Below the pieces are notes generated by a model, which searched no databases, was not told the origin of the DNA, and saw only the letters and a program-made list of their open reading frames with translations. The position numbers and the translations under genes were made by a program. Below, piece by piece: positions 1 through 5,367 of a DNA stretch of 5,367 nt. This stretch comes from Actinomycetes bacterium (GTDB taxonomy: Bacteria > Actinomycetota > Acidimicrobiia > Acidimicrobiales > CADCSY01), in the NCBI GenBank assembly GCA_025464025.1, contig JAODBP010000058.1, positions 1 to 5,367 of the forward strand. The letters run 5' to 3'. How positions within the stretch are numbered: the stretch's first letter is position 1; every line of letters starts with the position of its first letter.

Positions 1-227
1 ACGGCGACCTGGCGTCCAACCAGCTCAACTGGCAGTGGGTGGCCGGCACGGGCATCGATGCCGCGCCGTTCCACCGGGTGTTCAACCCCACGCTGCAGCA
101 GGAGAAGTTCGATCCCGAGGGGGCCTACGTGGCCCGCTGGGTCGACGACGACGTCGAGCCCATCGTCGACCACACGGTCGAGCGGGCCGAGGCTCTGAAG
201 CGGTGGGACGAGGCGAGCCACCGGTAG
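1..227 (+). CDS. phr: Deoxyribodipyrimidine photolyase / cryptochrome family, C-terminal fragment
   Basis: This is the last 74 residues of a class I-type DNA photolyase; the 5' part lies outside the window and the reading phase begins at base 3. Photolyases use FAD and blue light to split cyclobutane pyrimidine dimers. The fragment carries the most conserved part of the FAD-binding domain: DLASN followed by NWQW, then [15 protein letters not shown] and KFDPEG.YVARW. By comparison with E. coli PhrB, the Asp and Asn of DLASN match FAD-contacting residues and the first Trp of NWQW matches the flavin-proximal Trp of the electron-transfer chain. The tail ends with PIVDH and an AEAL helix, as is usual for the family. 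The linker after YVARW is short (VDDDVE). The stop TAG is at 225-227, with the next start codon 9 bases later. Photolyase versus cryptochrome cannot be settled from the C-terminus alone. Family assignment is firm. Confidence 0.93.
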   Translation, partial: GDLASNQLNWQWVAGTGIDAAPFHRVFNPTLQQEKFDPEGAYVARWVDDDVEPIVDHTVERAEALKRWDEASHR

Positions 228-230
228 ATT
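225..230 (+). promoter_or_regulatory. -10-like hexamer TAGATT, possible leaderless promoter of the 54-residue gene
   Basis: TAGATT fits the TAnnnT -10 consensus and lies 6 bases before the ATG at 237, so transcription would begin at or next to the start codon. Its first three bases are the photolyase stop codon. No Shine-Dalgarno site is visible before this ATG. I see no convincing -35 at the expected distance. The call rests on position and on the same arrangement at three other genes here. Confidence 0.4.
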
Positions 231-236
231 CGCCCC

Positions 237-401
237 ATGCCCGACCGTCCGCCGCCTGACCCCGCCAAGCTCCTCTCGCAGTGGATGGAGTGGGAGAAGG
301 GCGAGACGCCGCCGGGCCGGGTGATGGCCAACTTGAAGACCGGCGGGCTCCGCGACGTGCTCGAGGCGCTCGCCGCCGCCGCCAAGGAGCAGGCCTCCTA
401 G
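237..401 (+). CDS. Small soluble protein of unknown function, 54 residues
   Basis: A 54-codon gene, ATG 237 to TAG 399-401. I do not recognise a named family. The N-terminus is Pro-rich and Asp-containing (PDRPPPDP). It is followed by an amphipathic helix-like segment with two Trp (LLSQWMEWEKGE, about residues 12-23), a PPGRVMANLKTGG turn region (25-37), and an Ala-rich C-terminal helix (38-54). There is no signal peptide or membrane segment. Support for coding: 51 of the 53 codons after ATG end in G or C, it fills the gap between two real genes exactly, and its stop is only 2 bases before the NUDIX GTG at 404. That spacing suggests co-transcription and translational coupling with the CoA-type NUDIX hydrolase, so a shared role is possible but unproven. 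The start is preceded by a TAGATT box rather than a Shine-Dalgarno site. Confidence 0.75.
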   Translation: MPDRPPPDPAKLLSQWMEWEKGETPPGRVMANLKTGGLRDVLEALAAAAKEQAS

Positions 402-403
402 CG

Positions 404-1081
404 GTGGCCGAGCTGACCGAGCGCGGCGGCGACCAGGTCATCCCGCGCCCGGGCGACTGGCGGCCGGGGCCGGCGGCGCCGTGGGCCGAGCTCACCGAGC
501 GCGAGCGCCACGTCGACGTCGACCGGCTGCTCCGGGCGCTGCGCGCCGCGCCGCCGCCGGCGGCCCTGCCGCCCTCGGACCGCCGACCCTCGGCCGTGCT
601 CGTGCCCGTCTTCGAGGACGGTGGTGAGGCCTGGATGGTGCTCACCCGCCGGGCCCAGCACATGCGGAACCACCGGGGCGAGGTGTCGTTCCCGGGCGGC
701 CGGCAGGACGACGGCGAGGCGCTCGTCGACACGGCCAAGCGCGAGGCGCTCGAGGAGATCGGGCTCGACCCCCGCAGCGTCGAGGTCGTCGCCGAGCTCG
801 ACCACCTCTTCACGATCTCGAGCGGAGCGCCGATCGTGCCGTTCGTCGGCATCCTCCCCGGCCGGCCGTCGGCGCTGGTGCCGAACCCCGACGAGGTCGA
901 GCTCATCCTCACGCTGCCGATCCGCGAGCTGCTGCTCGACGAGACCTACCACGGCGAGCAGTGGGACCTCTGGGGGAGCGACCACGAGATGGCGTTCTTC
1001 GATGTCGTCGGCGACACCATCTGGGGCGCCACCGCCCGCATCCTGCACAACCTGCTGTCGAGGGTCCTGGCCACGCCTTAG
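404..1081 (+). CDS. NUDIX hydrolase of the CoA diphosphatase type
   Basis: A 225-residue cytoplasmic hydrolase predicted to cleave the diphosphate of coenzyme A or its derivatives (to 3',5'-ADP and phosphopantetheine). The NUDIX box runs from Gly99 to Leu121 and fits G-x5-E-x7-R-E-x-x-E-E-x-G-x, with REALEEIGL giving the metal-binding Glu residues. Just before it, residues 80-99 read LTRRA-x3-R-x3-G-x3-FPGG, close to the NuCoA signature that separates CoA pyrophosphatases (E. coli NudL-like) from other NUDIX enzymes. The Pro/Trp-rich N-terminus (VIPRPGDWRPG, PWAEL) precedes the fold. GTG 404 is chosen because it lies 2 bases after the upstream stop. The frame stays open upstream but there overlaps the 54-residue gene. 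An AAGGAG at 384-389 is a possible but distant (14 bases) ribosome site, so reinitiation from the upstream gene is likely. The gene ends convergently with the DUF554 gene. Substrate is inferred from motifs. Confidence 0.93.
   Translation: MAELTERGGDQVIPRPGDWRPGPAAPWAELTERERHVDVDRLLRALRAAPPPAALPPSDRRPSAVLVPVFEDGGEAWMVLTRRAQHMRNHRGEVSFPGGRQDDGEALVDTAKREALEEIGLDPRSVEVVAELDHLFTISSGAPIVPFVGILPGRPSALVPNPDEVELILTLPIRELLLDETYHGEQWDLWGSDHEMAFFDVVGDTIWGATARILHNLLSRVLATP
406..503 (+). repeat. Short in-frame direct repeat in the NUDIX N-terminus
   Basis: Bases 406-425 and 484-503 are the same 20-mer with one mismatch (position 415 G versus 493 C). The copies are 78 bases (26 codons) apart and in the same frame, so both encode AELTER (residues 2-7 and 28-33). 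The mismatch is silent (CTG/CTC). This may be a small duplication or chance similarity of GC-rich codons. Confidence 0.55.
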
Positions 1082-1770
1082 CGGGCGAACAGGGCGACGA
1101 GCACCGGTGCCACGACGAGCGCCGGGAGCATCGACGCCACCCGGACCGGGCGCAGCTCCAGCAGCCGGAGGCCGATGCCGGCGATGAGCACGCCGCCGGT
1201 CGCCTCGAGCTCGGCGACCATCCGGGTGGTGAGGAAGGCGTCGCCGGCGAACACGCCGAGCACGGTGAACCCGCCCTGGACGACCAGCACGGTCAACGCG
1301 CTGAACGCCACGCCCCAGCCGAAGGCGGCGGCGTAGACGACGGCCACGACGCCATCGAGCGCCGACTTCACGATGAGCAGCTGGTTGTCGCCGGAGATGC
1401 CGTCGCGCAGCGAGCCGACGATGGTCAGGGCGCCCACGCAGAACGTGAGGCTGGCCGTCACGAAGCCGAGCACGAACCGGTCGTCGCCCTCCCGCGCCGC
1501 CCGTCGCCGGAGCCGCTCGCCGAGCGAGTCGAGGCGGCCCTCGATGTCGAGCGCCTCACCGGCCACGGTGCCGATGACGAGGGCGAAGACGACGAACACG
1601 GCGTTGTGGGTCTCGAGGAAGCCGGCCACGCCGACGCAGATCGTGAGCAGTCCGATGGCGTCGAGCACCGTGGTGCGCAGCCGCTCGGGCAGCCGCCCGC
1701 CGATGAGCAGGCCGAGCGTCGTGCCGGCGAGCACGGCGGCCACGTTGACGAACGTCCCCAAGCCGCGCAC
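1078..1770 (-). CDS. DUF554 family integral membrane protein (YqgA/YdfK-like)
   Basis: A 230-residue polytopic inner-membrane protein of the DUF554 family; its molecular function is unknown, although it is often annotated as a possible transporter. The family pattern is clear: an N-terminal GTFVNVAAVLAGTTLG helix (about 4-23), helices near 36-52 and 56-72, a charged cytoplasmic loop (75-99, rich in Arg, Glu, Asp), then the conserved GALTIVGSLRDGISGD stretch (113-128) and KSALDGVV (135-142), further helices through about 175, and two C-terminal helices (192-205 and 211-228). GTG at 1770 is chosen because it places the family's usual N-terminus (GTFVNVA) at residue 5. The open frame continues upstream to 2001, but that extension is a low-complexity acidic stretch that is the antisense of the small hydrophobic gene. 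Its TAA (1080-1078) overlaps the TAG of the convergent NUDIX gene. Confidence 0.92.
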   Translation of the reverse strand: MRGLGTFVNVAAVLAGTTLGLLIGGRLPERLRTTVLDAIGLLTICVGVAGFLETHNAVFVVFALVIGTVAGEALDIEGRLDSLGERLRRRAAREGDDRFVLGFVTASLTFCVGALTIVGSLRDGISGDNQLLIVKSALDGVVAVVYAAAFGWGVAFSALTVLVVQGGFTVLGVFAGDAFLTTRMVAELEATGGVLIAGIGLRLLELRPVRVASMLPALVVAPVLVALFAR

Positions 1771-1777
1771 GGCCCGC

Positions 1778-1783
1778 AGGCTA
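1778..1783 (-). promoter_or_regulatory. -10-like hexamer TAGCCT before the DUF554 gene
   Basis: Read on the minus strand, TAGCCT matches TAnnnT and sits 7 bases before the GTG at 1770. No Shine-Dalgarno sequence precedes that GTG, so a leaderless or nearly leaderless transcript is the simplest reading. No good -35 was found; a TTCGAC on the minus strand is only 14 bases upstream of the hexamer, which is too close for a standard spacer. Confidence 0.38.
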
Positions 1784-1830
1784 GGGCTCAGATGGGTGTC
1801 GAAGGCGGTGAGCAGGGGAACACCTGCAGC

Positions 1831-1890
1831 ATGTACATCGGCCTCGGCACCCTCCTCATCGTCATCCTCCTCCTCATCCTCATCTTCTAA
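1831..1890 (+). CDS. Tiny single-span hydrophobic membrane peptide, 19 residues
   Basis: ATG 1831 to TAA 1888-1890 encodes MYIGLGTLLIVILLLILIF, a peptide long enough to cross a membrane once, with no charged residue at all. Evidence that it is real: a purine-rich AGGGGA at 1814-1819 lies 11 bases before the ATG, all 18 codons after ATG end in C in this high-GC genome, and a strong hairpin begins 10 bases after the stop. It lies between the divergent DUF554 gene and guaB3 and would be a free-standing transcript unit. I do not recognise a named family. Possible roles are a small membrane regulator, a type I toxin-like peptide, or, because it is Leu/Ile-rich and followed by a hairpin, a leader peptide. 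None is shown by the sequence. The main doubt is that codons 8-19 form a simple NTC run, so part of the codon-bias argument is weak. Confidence 0.55.
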   Translation: MYIGLGTLLIVILLLILIF

Positions 1891-1899
1891 CCAGACCCC

Positions 1900-1926
1900 T
1901 CGTGGCCGCCTCCCCGGCGGCCACGA
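1900..1926 (+). terminator. Strong GC hairpin after the 19-residue gene, probable terminator
   Basis: CGTGGCCGCC (1901-1910) and GGCGGCCACG (1916-1925) are perfect reverse complements around a 5-base TCCCC loop; T1900 and A1926 extend the stem to 11 bp. It starts 10 bases after the small gene's stop. No T-run follows, so it is not a classical intrinsic terminator, although U-poor hairpins are commonly proposed as terminators in actinobacteria. It lies upstream of the proposed guaB3 start point and would not be in a leaderless guaB3 mRNA. Confidence 0.55.
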
Positions 1927-1937
1927 CCGCGTCTCTC

Positions 1938-1964
1938 CGGCCACCCGGCCCCTACAGTTGCCGG

Positions 1965-1971
<7 letters not shown>
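1938..1971. promoter_or_regulatory. Perfect 12-bp inverted repeat over the guaB3 promoter and start, operator-like
   Basis: CGGCCACCCGGC (1938-1949) and GCCGGGTGGCCG (1960-1971) are exact reverse complements separated by 10 bases. The arm centres are 22 bp apart, about two helical turns, which suits a dimeric DNA-binding regulator. The spacer holds the -10-like TACAGT and the right arm contains the guaB3 GTG. A protein bound here would block RNA polymerase. If instead the region is transcribed from further upstream, the same repeat would fold into a hairpin that hides the start codon. The sequence is seen; the regulatory role is inferred. Confidence 0.55.
1953..1958 (+). promoter_or_regulatory. 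guaB3: -10-like hexamer TACAGT, probable leaderless promoter of guaB3
   Basis: TACAGT matches TAnnnT and ends 6 bases before the GTG at 1965, placing the expected transcription start on the start codon. No Shine-Dalgarno site precedes the GTG. The hexamer lies in the middle of the 12-bp inverted repeat. No clear -35 is visible, which could mean dependence on an activator or simply a weak -35. Confidence 0.45.

Positions 1972-5367
<3,396 letters not shown>

Noticed and set aside
212..234. GGCGA/TCGCC inverted repeat around the TAGATT box
   Set aside because: The arms are only 5 bp with a 13-base gap, well within chance in GC-rich DNA, unlike the 12-bp repeat at guaB3.
1782..1793. Plus-strand promoter for the 19-residue gene
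   Set aside because: TAGGGC at 1782 and TCAGAT at 1788 are the nearest candidates, but neither fits TAnnnT and no -35 accompanies them. I could not support a specific site.
961..1890. Long plus-strand frame running opposite the DUF554 gene and ending in the 19-residue peptide
   Set aside because: Most of it is a His/Glu/Gly-rich antisense shadow of DUF554. Only its last 20 codons, from ATG 1831, have their own ribosome site and plausible coding signals.
1902..1964. Upstream GTG start for guaB3 at 1902
   Set aside because: It would add 21 residues not typical of the family, and would place the 1900-1926 hairpin and the -10-like box inside the gene.

Overview
The window is a very GC-rich stretch of bacterial chromosome. 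Nearly every third codon position is G or C, and GTG starts are common. The gene set (a GuaB3-type IMP dehydrogenase homologue beside guaB and guaA, a CoA-type NUDIX hydrolase and a class I photolyase) points to Actinomycetota. A deep branch such as Acidimicrobiia is my guess from the protein flavour; I could not test it.

Layout. 1-227 is the tail of a DNA photolyase. 237-401 encodes a 54-residue protein of unknown function. 404-1081 encodes a NUDIX hydrolase with both the NUDIX box and the CoA-pyrophosphatase signature. Facing it, and sharing 4 bases at the stop codons, is a DUF554-family membrane protein on the minus strand (1770 down to 1078). The 194-base gap 1771-1964 is not empty. It holds a minus-strand -10-like box, a 19-residue all-hydrophobic peptide gene (1831-1890), a strong hairpin (1900-1926), and a perfect 12-bp inverted repeat (1938-1971) centred on a -10-like hexamer and running into the next start codon. 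From 1965 to the window end lies a guanine-nucleotide operon: guaB3 (IMPDH homologue without CBS domains and without the catalytic Cys), guaB (complete IMP dehydrogenase) and guaA (GMP synthase, cut by the window end). guaB makes XMP from IMP and guaA aminates XMP to GMP. The catalytic role of GuaB3 is uncertain.

The most noteworthy non-coding signal is a recurring start architecture. All four complete genes that do not follow another gene in a tight couple have a TAnnnT hexamer 5-7 bases before the start codon and no good Shine-Dalgarno site, as expected for leaderless transcripts. In two cases the TAG of the preceding gene's stop codon forms the first half of the hexamer. The operator-like palindrome at guaB3 is the best candidate for a specific, undescribed regulatory site. 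No mobile element, CRISPR array, tRNA or rRNA is visible.
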